A stretch of DNA of 64,000 nt from Lachnospiraceae bacterium (GCA_024403235.1 JAKSSF010000010.1:1-64000); one strand, 5' to 3'. Positions 15,208 through 23,449 are shown, counted from the stretch's first letter. Made by a program: numbers and translations. Notes: generated by a model from the letters alone, not told the origin.

Positions 15208-16551
15208 ATGAAAGGGATCAATAATATCAAACAGGTCAAACAGAAAATCAAAACACAGATAGCTTCTCCTGGCAAAGGAAAATCTTCGGTAGAACGATGC
15301 ATTGCAGAATTGTACCCAGGCAAAAATGGGGACAAGCTTTATCAGGACTACTGCAATAAAAAGAGAAAGGATTTGCAGCTTTTGGTGTTGGTAGCAGGCG
15401 CCATTTGTTTACTTCTTTTTCTCAAAGCTATCGTAGAAAGTATGGTGCCGGACAATGTATTGATAAGACCGGATTACGGCAAGGGCGAACAGGTATGGAT
15501 TTTGCAGGGAAAGGAAAAGGGAGAAGGATGGCAGGATATTCCTATTACATTATCAGAAAGAGAATATACAGAGGAAGAGATTACAGGTATATTTGCTGAG
15601 TTAGAAGAAAAATTACCGGAAATTATTTTGGGAGAAAACAGTTCTTTGGAGGCCGTGCAGTATCCCTTGCAGTTACCGGACCAATCAGAAAAATATCCTG
15701 TTACCTTTGTGTGGGTTAGTTCCGACAGTGAATATCTTCATTCCGATGGATCCTTAGGAGAAAAGGAACCGGAAGGAAGTACTATTGTGGAGTTGTCTGT
15801 AACTATGATTTGTCAACAAAGTAAGGAAGAGTTTGTTTTTCCAATTTGCAGAATTCCCCCCACCCTTACCCCGGAAGAAGCCTTTTGGAAAAAGGTGAGT
15901 GCAGGATTAAAAGGAGAAGAGGAAAAGACCAGAGAGGAAAGCCAGATGGTACTACCCCAGGAGTTTCAAGAGGTGCTTTTGAAATGGAGAAAAAAGCCGG
16001 ATACTGCAGGCTGGATTTTCCTTCTTTTAGCAGCCATTGTGATACCCTTGATTTCTTTGGAAAAGGATCGGGAATGGAAGAAAAAAACGGTTATAAGAAG
16101 AACCATTTTAAAGCATCAATATCCGGAATTTATCTCTAAATTAATGATATTTTTGGAAGCCGGTATGAGTGTAAGAAGTGCCCTATTTCGAATTGTGGAA
16201 TTAAAGGAAACCATAGGAGAAGAAGAATATCTTTACATAGAATTACAGTATCTGTGCTTCCAAATGAAAAATGGCATGTCGGAAAAAGAAGCCTATGACC
16301 TGTTTGGAAAGCGCTGTGGTATTCCCTTATATAGAAAGCTATCTTCTCTTTTGGTACAAAATTTGCAAAAAGGTGGAAAAGGACTATTAGATACTCTGCG
16401 GGTAGAAACCGCAAAGGCCTTTGAGGAACGAAAAAATCAGATTCGGAAAAAAGGGGAAGAGGCAGGTACCAAACTTCTTTTTCCTATGATGATTATGCTT
16501 TCCGTTGTAATGATTTTAATTATGGTACCAGCAATGTTTTCGTTTATGTAG
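15208..16551 (+). CDS. tadC: TadC-like platform protein with extracytoplasmic Ig-like insert
   Basis: A 447-residue protein, well over the usual TadC length of about 300. A first membrane segment (LLVLVAGAICLLLFLKAI, about residues 55-72) is followed by some 190 residues that should lie outside. This part includes a beta-rich stretch, FVWVSSDSEYLHSDGSLG, like the bacterial Ig-like (atrophied Big) pattern WxSSdxxxLxxDG. A second membrane segment near residue 270 leads to the T2SSF domain (FISKLMIFLEAGMSVRSAL) and C-terminal membrane helices. The RBS is AGAGGGAAG. The external domain may touch the wall or pilin. Confidence 0.82.
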   Translation: MKGINNIKQVKQKIKTQIASPGKGKSSVERCIAELYPGKNGDKLYQDYCNKKRKDLQLLVLVAGAICLLLFLKAIVESMVPDNVLIRPDYGKGEQVWILQGKEKGEGWQDIPITLSEREYTEEEITGIFAELEEKLPEIILGENSSLEAVQYPLQLPDQSEKYPVTFVWVSSDSEYLHSDGSLGEKEPEGSTIVELSVTMICQQSKEEFVFPICRIPPTLTPEEAFWKKVSAGLKGEEEKTREESQMVLPQEFQEVLLKWRKKPDTAGWIFLLLAAIVIPLISLEKDREWKKKTVIRRTILKHQYPEFISKLMIFLEAGMSVRSALFRIVELKETIGEEEYLYIELQYLCFQMKNGMSEKEAYDLFGKRCGIPLYRKLSSLLVQNLQKGGKGLLDTLRVETAKAFEERKNQIRKKGEEAGTKLLFPMMIMLSVVMILIMVPAMFSFM

Positions 16552-16649
16552 TGATAGCATAGTTACTTACTAGAGGAAGAGTATTTTATAGATTACTTCA
16601 AGTTTTTTTAGAAAAAGTAAATACAACACAAGAAAGGAGAATATGGAAC

Positions 16650-16835
16650 ATGAAAGAAATGAAACAGAAAAAAGGTTGGAAAGGTCTGATACCTAATAAT
16701 GCAGGTATGGGAACGGTGGAGATTATTTTGATTATCGTTGTATTGATTTCTCTTGTCATTATTTTCAAAACCCAGCTGACTTCTTTGGTACAGACCATTT
16801 TTAGTAAAATCACTTCTCAGGCGAACAGTATCTAA
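16650..16835 (+). CDS. Flp1-like type IVb pilin
   Basis: A 61-residue pilin, the likely main subunit of the Tad fibre. A short basic leader ends at NNAG, followed by MGTVEIILIIVVLISL: glycine, then a hydrophobic helix with Glu near position 5, as expected after cleavage by the prepilin peptidase encoded further on. The RBS AAAGGAG is about 12 bases from this ATG. Its stop TAA overlaps the next ATG (TAATG). Family match is Flp1-like, the form common in Clostridia. Confidence 0.9.
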   Translation: MKEMKQKKGWKGLIPNNAGMGTVEIILIIVVLISLVIIFKTQLTSLVQTIFSKITSQANSI

Positions 16836-18295
16836 TGAAGAAGAATCATGGATACGCCACTGTATATTTATCCCTAACAATGGGTATTTTGTTATCCTTA
16901 CTCTTTACTTTGATAGAAGGAGTAAGGATACAAACCACCCGCATGGAAACGGAATCTGTTACAGATGTTGCACTGTTTTCCACCTTTGCCGAGTATAATC
17001 GGGCTCTTTTGGAACAGTATGATTTGTTTTTCATTGATAGCTCTTATGGAAGAGGGCAGCCGGAATTGGAAAAGGTGAAGCAAAGACTACTCCATTATAT
17101 GAATAAAAATTTTCATAAAGGTGGCATCGTAGCAGGTGTGGATTTAACCGGGTTAAGTGCTGATAATGCAGATTTTCCTGAATATCGGATTGCGTCGGAT
17201 CAATCTGGAGATGTGGTAAAAAGTCAAGCCATAGAGTACTACAAGGATAAAACCGGATTGTCCTACATAGATGGAATATTACCCAATATTTCTATGATTC
17301 AAAATCAGGAAGCAAGCAGTGCAGATTTGATGGACCAATGGGATAGCATATCAGAGCAAATCAATGAACTGATTGAAGAAAAACGAAGAGAACTGTTGGA
17401 ACAGGCCAGTCAATCCGGAGAAGAAATAGATACAGACCTAAGTCTGGATAATCCTGCGGATCAGGTTCGCGCCATTAAAGAAATGGGTATTATGAGCATA
17501 GCCTTACCGGAAGGCAGCAGTCTTTCTTCTGCAAGTATTCAGGCAGAGCGATATCTTAGTCACAGGCAACCCACACTAGTAGGAAATAAAGGCTTGCAAG
17601 AGCCGGTTGATGGCATAACAGATACTTTGATTTTTGAGAAGTACTTAATGGAAAAATGTGGAAATTATCGAGAGAAAAAAGAAAACAAGGTATTAAGCTA
17701 TCAAATAGAATACATTCTCTTTGGAGAAAATGAAGATACCCAAAATCTGGAAAATACGCTGAAAAGAATTTTGGCAATTCGAGAGGCTGCCAATATGATG
17801 TATTTATTCTCCGATTCCGGGAAACAGGCAGAAGCGGATCTTACAGCTACAGTTATCACAGTAGCGTTAGGTATTCCGGGGTTGCAAGAGTTGGTGAAAT
17901 TATCTTTATTATTTGCCTGGGGATATGCAGAGTCAGTAAAAGATATCCGTATTTTACTGGATGGTGGACGGGTTCCTATTGGAAAATCGGACAGCACCTG
18001 GAATACACCTTTCCTGCAACTGATTAATTTTCCTGCATTTTTAGGTCAGTACCATGCCTCATCAGATGGTATGAATTATCAGGATTATTTAGAAACCTTT
18101 TTATTCTTAGAAGGGAATAGAGACAGAAATTATCGATTTATGGACCTGTGTGAAATGAATGTGCAAAAAACGGCAGGCAATGAAAATTTTAGAATGGATG
18201 GTTGTATTGACTATCTAAAAGCAAGCTGTAATGTATCCAGTTCCTTGGGCTATGGTTATGAGATTACAAGAGAATATCAATATTGTGAAAATTAG
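16835..18295 (+). CDS. DUF5702-type Tad-associated membrane-anchored protein
   Basis: A 486-residue protein with a single N-terminal pilin-like or membrane segment (ATVYLSLTMGILLSLLFTLIEG) and a large outer domain. The early motif VALFSTFAEYNRALLEQYDLFFID matches the proteins called DUF5702 in Clostridial Tad loci, by memory. Such proteins take the place of TadG and probably form a minor pilin or tip part. The middle is rich in acidic residues (SGEEIDTDLSLDNPADQ). Translation is coupled to flp1 by TAATG. Confidence 0.72.
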   Translation: MKKNHGYATVYLSLTMGILLSLLFTLIEGVRIQTTRMETESVTDVALFSTFAEYNRALLEQYDLFFIDSSYGRGQPELEKVKQRLLHYMNKNFHKGGIVAGVDLTGLSADNADFPEYRIASDQSGDVVKSQAIEYYKDKTGLSYIDGILPNISMIQNQEASSADLMDQWDSISEQINELIEEKRRELLEQASQSGEEIDTDLSLDNPADQVRAIKEMGIMSIALPEGSSLSSASIQAERYLSHRQPTLVGNKGLQEPVDGITDTLIFEKYLMEKCGNYREKKENKVLSYQIEYILFGENEDTQNLENTLKRILAIREAANMMYLFSDSGKQAEADLTATVITVALGIPGLQELVKLSLLFAWGYAESVKDIRILLDGGRVPIGKSDSTWNTPFLQLINFPAFLGQYHASSDGMNYQDYLETFLFLEGNRDRNYRFMDLCEMNVQKTAGNENFRMDGCIDYLKASCNVSSSLGYGYEITREYQYCEN

Positions 18296-18324
18296 GAGGA
18301 AGTAGTGAAGCAAGATGCTCTTTT

Positions 18325-19095
18325 TTGTTTCTTAAGTATCAGCGTATGTGTAAAAAAAATCAAAAAAATCTTCTCTTCGGAAAATGGTCTGGTATTGCCG
18401 TGAAAAACCAGAAACTATCTAATTGTTACAGTCCCGAACAAATTAGAGCATCTTCCTTTTCTGCTTCCTCCGGTGCAATGACTGTAGAAGCCAGCTTTGC
18501 ACTTTCCTTTTTTCTTATGTTTATGATTCAAATCTTTTTTCTGATTTTTGGATTTTTACAGTATGGAGTGTCGCTGGAGCAACTACATCAAAAAGGAAAA
18601 CAAATAGCAGCGTATGGATATAGCATGGGCAGTGGAGCTTATTATGACGATGCTTTTTCCCTGCGGGATAGCGTAAAAATACCATCTTTGTTTGGAGTTT
18701 TTACTTTACCCGTACATCAGATTCCAAGCTATTGCTATATCAAGCCATGGACAGGATATGGTCTACTGGGAAATACCGAGCAGGAAGAAGAGGAAATGGT
18801 ATATATTACGGAAAATGGCACTGTCTATCATAGAAGTCGTTCCTGTACTCATCTTGCTTTGTCTATTCAAATCACAGATATTCATACCATTAAAAATCAA
18901 AAGAATTCTTCCAATGGGAAATATCATCCATGTGAAAGGTGTGGCAATAATCCCATGGCTACAGCCCTTTACATTACCAAATATGGGGATAAATATCACA
19001 CTAGCATTCAATGTAGTGGATTAAAACGAACCATTAAGGCAGTGCCATTAAAGCAGGTGGAAGGATGGCCTGCCTGTTCAAAATGCGGAGGATAG
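18325..19095 (+). CDS. TadE-like pseudopilin with two Ada-type zinc-binding repeats
   Basis: A protein of up to 256 residues. The TadE signature GAMTVEASFALSFFLMFMIQ forms the membrane helix at about residues 50-75. The C-terminal 90 residues hold two repeats of the form YIT-x(2)-G-x(2)-YH-x(5)-C-x(n)-C-x(2)-C: YITENGTVYHRSRSCTHL ending in CERCG, and YITKYGDKYHTSIQCSGL ending in CSKCG. These look like the Cys-rich metal-binding domain seen in Ada and some secreted nucleases. The start is doubtful: TTG at 18325 and ATG at 18346 both lack an RBS, while the strong GGAGGA at 18295 serves a GTG in another frame. Confidence 0.72.
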   Translation: MFLKYQRMCKKNQKNLLFGKWSGIAVKNQKLSNCYSPEQIRASSFSASSGAMTVEASFALSFFLMFMIQIFFLIFGFLQYGVSLEQLHQKGKQIAAYGYSMGSGAYYDDAFSLRDSVKIPSLFGVFTLPVHQIPSYCYIKPWTGYGLLGNTEQEEEEMVYITENGTVYHRSRSCTHLALSIQITDIHTIKNQKNSSNGKYHPCERCGNNPMATALYITKYGDKYHTSIQCSGLKRTIKAVPLKQVEGWPACSKCGG

Positions 19096-19099
19096 GGAA

Positions 19100-19531
19100 G
19101 TGATAACATATATAGGGTTTTTGTATTTCTTTCCCGCGACAATCTGGGATTTGAAAAAGAAAGAAATTCCTACAATTTATTTACTAATAGGACTAGGGTT
19201 AGGAAATCTCTTCTTTGTTTATGACTTGTGTTCTTTTGCAGGTTCTTTTTGGGAGATTTTACTTCGATTCATACCGGGGATATTGTTTCTGATTTTTGCC
19301 AAAGTGACAAAAGAAAAAATCGGCTATGGAGATGGAATGGCACTGCTTAGTTTGGGAGAACTATATGGCTGGGTAGGTGTTTGGCTGATTTGGTTTGGGG
19401 CGATTTTTTTGTCTTTTCTTTGGTCTGCTTTATTATTTCTGTTTCGAAAGGTAAGTTTACAAAGTACGCTGCCTTTTTTTCCAACGATATTTTTGTCTAT
19501 GTTAATGTATTATTTTTTGAGTGGAAATTAA
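19100..19531 (+). CDS. A24 prepilin peptidase (TadV/CpaA-like)
   Basis: A 143-residue polytopic membrane protein of the A24 aspartic peptidase family, which cleaves Flp and TadE leaders. Both catalytic Asp motifs are present: DLKKKEIP after the first helix and the GxGD motif in IGYGDGMALLSLG. The start is GTG, 10 bases after GGAGG inside the end of the previous gene. Short length fits the methyltransferase-less TadV type. Confidence 0.9.
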   Translation: MITYIGFLYFFPATIWDLKKKEIPTIYLLIGLGLGNLFFVYDLCSFAGSFWEILLRFIPGILFLIFAKVTKEKIGYGDGMALLSLGELYGWVGVWLIWFGAIFLSFLWSALLFLFRKVSLQSTLPFFPTIFLSMLMYYFLSGN

Positions 19532-19621
19532 ATGTGATATGTATTAGGTTATATTCACTTTTCTATGAAAATTGGCATGGCGTTTTAGTTAAAGCGAATG
19601 ATTTTAGTGAAAGGAAAATGA

Positions 19622-20038
19622 ATGAAAGGATATATGACAATAGAGGCTTCTCTTTTGATGCCTATGTTATTGTGTAGCATAATTTTTACCATGTATACAG
19701 GCATGTATTTATATGACAACTGTGTCATACAACAGTCGGCTTATATTGCGGCACTTCGAGGTGCAAACCAGACAAGAGAAGGAGATGCCAAAATAAAACA
19801 GGTAACGGAAGAAGCATTAAGTAAGGTGATTGGAAAAAGGTTAGTGATGATTCCTAGCATTCAAAAGGAAATTCAAATCAACAGATCCAGCGTAACAGTA
19901 ACTATTACAGCAACAATGGAAATGCCCTTTTCTTCTTTCTTAACAGAGGAATTGAAGTTGTGGCAAATACAAAAAAAGGGGACTGCTAATCGTTTGGATC
20001 CGGTGAAAAATATTCGAGATATGCGAAGGTTTTTGTAG
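19622..20038 (+). CDS. TadE-like pseudopilin
   Basis: A 138-residue protein with the TadE-type start MTIEASLLMPMLLCSIIF: a very short leader, Glu in the mature N-terminal region and a hydrophobic helix. The rest has a beta-strand outer domain (INRSSVTVTITATMEMPF). It is probably a minor pilin processed by the peptidase just upstream. The RBS AAAGGAAA precedes two ATGs; the one at 19622 opens this frame. Confidence 0.83.
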   Translation: MKGYMTIEASLLMPMLLCSIIFTMYTGMYLYDNCVIQQSAYIAALRGANQTREGDAKIKQVTEEALSKVIGKRLVMIPSIQKEIQINRSSVTVTITATMEMPFSSFLTEELKLWQIQKKGTANRLDPVKNIRDMRRFL

Positions 20039-20084
20039 GGCATGAAAAGAGTAATAATTTAATGGCAAGGAGCAAAGAAAAAAG

Positions 20085-21410
20085 ATGAATGATATTTTTT
20101 ACAAAAGAGATAGCAATATGAATTATGCGGTAGTGGAAATTCCGGAGGACTTCCCTGCCAATAATTATTTGTTTCGCATGCTCCAGGAAAATACAATTCC
20201 GGGAGTGTTGACTAGCCAATGTATGGTGGAAAATGGAAACTCTTATATGTACTACCTATTAAATGGGAAAAAAAGTTTGTCACAGGTATATGGAGATCAG
20301 GAGATTTCTTTAGAGGAAACTTCTTTGTTATTCCATAAAATCAAACAAGTATTGGATTCTTTTCAAGAATATTTAATTGCAGAATCTATGGCTGTCTTTG
20401 ATCCCCAATATATGTTTTTGGATATAGAAAATGAAGAGCTGTATTTATTGGTGCTGCCTTGGGAACAGGAAACAAAAGAAATCTTCAGACCTTTGGCAGA
20501 ATTTTTGTTGGAGCGAATGGATCATAAAGATGAACATGGTATCAATGTTGTTTACAACTTTTATCGTCATCAAAAGGAATCCTTTTTTTCTCTTTCTGGT
20601 TTTTTGCCAATTTTAGAAAAGGAGATTCTATTAAAAAAACAGGAGAAGACAGGATTTGCTAGGGAAAGAGAAATAGTTCCGGTGCGTCCGGAACCAATAG
20701 CAGAGCCTATGCATGTACCGGAACCGCCGTCACTATTTCCTATCCCGCCAGAGACGGTAACAGAAAGTGATCTATCTACAACACCTGTTTCAGAAGGAAA
20801 AACATATTCTTGGAGCTTAGCCATAGGGGTAGTTTGCCTTTTATTAGGTGGTATCAGTTTTGGTTTAACCTTTCTTCCTATGCTGAACGGATTACAAAAA
20901 CTAATCTGTTTTGGTATCTGTGGTGTCAGCGTAGCACTAGCAATTCTTTTCCTAGTTCTATACTTCATATTACGAAAAAAGAAAGGAAAGCAAAAAAATC
21001 TTCAAGCCACAGATGAAATTTCTATTGATGCAGATTGGATGTCACCGGTTTCAGAATTACCAAAGCAGCCAGTATCTCTTCCCTATCAAGAAACGGTCTT
21101 TTTTGATCCCATAGAAAATGGCTATCATTTCACCTACACAGAACATGGAGAGAAAAAGGATTTCCCATTAGAGAATTTTCCGGTTTCTGTAGGAAAGATA
21201 GCAGAGGAGAATGGAGTAGTCATAGAGGATGATACGGTCAGCAGGATCCATTGTAGATTTGTAGAACAGGACGGCAGACCGGCCCTTATGGATGTAAATT
21301 CCACAAACGGAACCTTTGTGAATGGCATTCGCTTAGATCCGGGAGAAATCGTTACACTTTCCAGAAATGATGAAATTCGAATTGGAAAGGTGAAAGGGAA
21401 GTTGCGGTAA
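20085..21410 (+). CDS. FHA-domain membrane protein (DUF6382-type) of the Tad locus
   Basis: A 441-residue protein. Residues 1-190 are a soluble domain found before FHA in Lachnospiraceae Tad loci (called DUF6382, from memory). Two membrane segments follow near residues 245-290 (SLAIGVVCLLLGGISFGL; ICFGICGVSVALAILFLVL). The C-terminal FHA domain keeps the binding motifs DDTVSRIHCRF and DVNSTNGTFVNG, so it should bind phosphothreonine. No kinase is nearby, so the partner is unknown. It ends the pilus operon. The RBS is AAGGAG about 12 bases upstream. Confidence 0.82.
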   Translation: MNDIFYKRDSNMNYAVVEIPEDFPANNYLFRMLQENTIPGVLTSQCMVENGNSYMYYLLNGKKSLSQVYGDQEISLEETSLLFHKIKQVLDSFQEYLIAESMAVFDPQYMFLDIENEELYLLVLPWEQETKEIFRPLAEFLLERMDHKDEHGINVVYNFYRHQKESFFSLSGFLPILEKEILLKKQEKTGFAREREIVPVRPEPIAEPMHVPEPPSLFPIPPETVTESDLSTTPVSEGKTYSWSLAIGVVCLLLGGISFGLTFLPMLNGLQKLICFGICGVSVALAILFLVLYFILRKKKGKQKNLQATDEISIDADWMSPVSELPKQPVSLPYQETVFFDPIENGYHFTYTEHGEKKDFPLENFPVSVGKIAEENGVVIEDDTVSRIHCRFVEQDGRPALMDVNSTNGTFVNGIRLDPGEIVTLSRNDEIRIGKVKGKLR

Positions 21411-21425
21411 ATTTGTTTAACTCTT

Positions 21426-21455
21426 TTGATTTTATTGGATATTTTGTGGTATGAT
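21426..21455 (+). promoter_or_regulatory. SigA-type promoter of the CdaR/PucR-like gene
   Basis: TTGATT, an 18-base spacer, then TATGAT, 37 bases upstream of the ATG at 21492. Confidence 0.55.
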
Positions 21456-21491
21456 GAAACATAAGTAAATCATAATATAAAGAGGTTTTTT

Positions 21492-22568
21492 ATGATATCC
21501 AATCAAATTATTCAAAATTGTATCTTTGAATTACGTTCCATTACAAAGGCGGAAATGGCGGTATATGATCCAGAAGGAACAGAACTTATTCGAACAGAAA
21601 ATGCGCCTACCACAGAAAAGGAATTTGTGGTCAGTTTTTTAGATTCCCTGGCAGATAGTCAGGTGATTAACGGAAAGCATTTTTTCAAAGTATATGATCA
21701 GAATGAGCCCATCTATGTGTTAGTGGCAGCAGGCTCCGGAGAAGATGTTTACACCTTTGGTCGTATAGCGGTAAGCCAACTGCAAACTCTTGCTGTGGCA
21801 TATAAAGAACGTTTTGATCGAAACAGTTTCTTCCAGAATTTGATTTTAGATAATCTCCTATTAATCGATATTTATAATCGTGCAAAAAAATTGCATATCG
21901 AAGACCAGGAGAAGCGAGTTGTTTACTTGATTGATATTATGAAAGATCAGGACAATCTAGCCAAAGAGGTTCTTCGCAGTATCTTTACCGAAAATAGTGG
22001 AGACTTTGTGACAGCAGTAGAAGAAGGTAGCTTGGTACTGATTAAAAGCTTGGCAAATGATGACGAAGACTCTTTAGAAGACATTGCAAAGTCTATTGTG
22101 GATACCTTAAATACAGAAGCGATGCTGAATGTAAAAGTGTCTTATGGAACTGTTGCGGGAGAACTTCGAGGAGTTTCAAAATCTTACAAAGAAGCAGCTA
22201 TGGCTTTGGAAGTAGGTAAGATTTTTTATGAAGAAGAAACCTATGTTGGTTATAATAAATTGGGAATTGGACGATTGATTTATCAACTTCCGGATAATCT
22301 TTGTAAGATATTTATGGATGAAATATTTGCAGGAGATATTTTTGAAGAATTGGATGATGAAATGCTTTTCACCATTCAGAAATTCTTTGAAAACAGTTTG
22401 AATGTATCAGAAACCTCCAGACAGTTGTATATCCATAGAAATACATTGGTGTATAGAATTGAAAAATTGGAGAAACTGACAGGATTAGATATTCGCAATT
22501 TCGATGATGCACTTACCTTCAAAATTGCTTTGATGGTAATGCAGTATATGAATCATATGAAACGGTAA
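21492..22568 (+). CDS. CdaR/PucR-type transcriptional regulator, copy 1
   Basis: A 358-residue regulator. The C-terminus is the PucR/CdaR HTH_30 domain: FFENSLNVSETSRQLYIHRN followed by TLVYRIEKLEKLTGLDIR. The N-terminal half (MISNQIIQNCIFELRSIT; KVYDQNEPIYVLVAAGSG) looks like a ligand-sensing domain of the CdaR sugar-diacid type, and the middle matches the GGDEF-like CdaR linker (VSKSYKEAAMALEVGK). A close paralogue lies at 45650-46741. Neither is next to a sugar acid pathway, so the ligand is unknown. It has its own promoter and terminator. Confidence 0.85.
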   Translation: MISNQIIQNCIFELRSITKAEMAVYDPEGTELIRTENAPTTEKEFVVSFLDSLADSQVINGKHFFKVYDQNEPIYVLVAAGSGEDVYTFGRIAVSQLQTLAVAYKERFDRNSFFQNLILDNLLLIDIYNRAKKLHIEDQEKRVVYLIDIMKDQDNLAKEVLRSIFTENSGDFVTAVEEGSLVLIKSLANDDEDSLEDIAKSIVDTLNTEAMLNVKVSYGTVAGELRGVSKSYKEAAMALEVGKIFYEEETYVGYNKLGIGRLIYQLPDNLCKIFMDEIFAGDIFEELDDEMLFTIQKFFENSLNVSETSRQLYIHRNTLVYRIEKLEKLTGLDIRNFDDALTFKIALMVMQYMNHMKR

Positions 22569-22593
22569 TAATCATTATTTGTGATAGAAATTC

Positions 22594-22630
22594 AAAAGAG
22601 TAGTAGACCATGTGTTTACTGCTCTTTTTG
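22594..22630 (+). terminator. terminator after the CdaR/PucR-like gene
   Basis: AAAAGAGTAGTA pairs with TTACTGCTCTTTT (with G-T pairs) around a loop of about 10 bases, followed by T residues. Confidence 0.7.
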
Positions 22631-22658
22631 CGTTATCTCGAAATCTAGTATAATTCCT

Positions 22659-22735
22659 TTCATATATCTTCATATATTTAATAATCATTCATATATCTTC
22701 ATATATCAAGAATCTCTTCATATTTTTTCATATAA
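22659..22735. repeat. AT-rich short direct repeats upstream of hipBST
   Basis: The 346-base stretch between the terminator-flanked regulator and hipB has no gene. TTCATATATCTTCATATAT occurs at 22659-22677 and again at 22688-22706, 29 bases apart, with degenerate TTCATAT units to about 22735. It may be a promoter-proximal AT-rich UP region or just simple repeat. After it lie the three operators listed next. Confidence 0.6.
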
Positions 22736-22810
22736 GAATTTTTCATCTATTTCTATGCGAGAGCAGTTTGATGAATATTTTCAATATAGAAAAATTAATC
22801 ACATCCCAAT

Positions 22811-22911
22811 TTATACCCGATAGGGTATAAAATATATGGACGAAAAATTAATACACCCTAACGGGTATAAAACAATATTTTTATATTGAAATAATACCCG
22901 ATAGGGTGTAA
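22811..22911. promoter_or_regulatory. three phased palindromic operators for HipB
   Basis: Site 1 at 22811-22830 is TTATACCC-GATA-GGGTATAA, a perfect palindrome around a 4-base spacer. Site 2 at 22851-22870 is ATACACCC-TAAC-GGGTATAA. Site 3 at 22892-22911 is TAATACCC-GATA-GGGTGTAA and ends 3 bases before the hipB ATG, covering the place of the RBS. Starts are 40 and 41 bases apart, close to four helical turns, so bound dimers would lie on one face of the DNA. Compare the E. coli HipB site TATCC-N8-GGATA. Confidence 0.8.
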
Positions 22912-22914
22912 TAT

Positions 22915-23127
22915 ATGATTATGAATAAGATTGCAGAATATATAAAAACAGAACGAAAGAAAGTAGGACTTACTCAAGAAGAGTTTGCGTTAAGGTCAGG
23001 TTTGGGCATTAGATTTGTGCGTGAATTGGAGCAGGGCAAGGAGACTGTTCGTATGGATAAAGTGAACCAAGCGTTAGCTATGTTTGGAGCGGTGGCAGTA
23101 CCGGGAAGGATGAACTTGGATGAGTAA
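22915..23127 (+). CDS. hipB: HipB-like HTH antitoxin
   Basis: A 70-residue Xre/HipB helix-turn-helix protein (KKVGLTQEEFALRSGLGIRF then VRELEQGK). It is the DNA-binding antitoxin and autorepressor of the three-gene Hip module. No clear Shine-Dalgarno precedes the ATG; operator 3 covers that place, so repression may also block ribosome access or the message may start close to the ATG. It overlaps hipS by 8 bases. Confidence 0.9.
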   Translation: MIMNKIAEYIKTERKKVGLTQEEFALRSGLGIRFVRELEQGKETVRMDKVNQALAMFGAVAVPGRMNLDE

Positions 23128-23446
23128 CATATTGCGATTAGGCAAAGTGTATGTACAAGATGCTTTTGCCGGAGAAATCCGAGAAACAGATGAAGGATAT
23201 GAATTTGAATATGACTCTGTGTACATTGAGGAAGATACTGCAAAGCCGGTAAGCATAACACTACCTTTAAGAAGTGAGAAGTACGAATCAAAATATCTCT
23301 TTTCATTTTTCGACGGACTGATACCGGAAGGCTGGCTATTAGATGTGACTACTCATAATTGGAAGATTGATAGGAATGATAGATTTGGCTTGATGTTGGT
23401 AGCTTGCAAAGATTGCATAGGTGATGTGCATATTGTTTTGGAGTAA
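23120..23446 (+). CDS. hipS: HipS-like protein (HipA N-terminal subdomain)
   Basis: A 108-residue protein matching the small N-terminal subdomain of HipA (FEYDSVYIEEDTAKPVSITL; LFSFFDGLIPEGWLLD). In E. coli HipBST systems this part is a separate gene, hipS, which acts as the antitoxin toward HipT. It lies between hipB and the kinase gene, 3 bases before the latter, so the three form one operon. A broken single-gene hipA is less likely because both parts have proper starts and clean termini. Confidence 0.85.
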   Translation: MSNILRLGKVYVQDAFAGEIRETDEGYEFEYDSVYIEEDTAKPVSITLPLRSEKYESKYLFSFFDGLIPEGWLLDVTTHNWKIDRNDRFGLMLVACKDCIGDVHIVLE

Positions 23447-23449
23447 TTT

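Noticed and set aside
16850..16865. GGATACGCCAC, matching part of the dispersed element
   Set aside because: It encodes the N-terminus of the DUF5702-type protein and lacks the other blocks of the element.
22569..22760. CRISPR-like short repeats
   Set aside because: The units are AT-rich, short, imperfect and have no regular spacers or cas genes.
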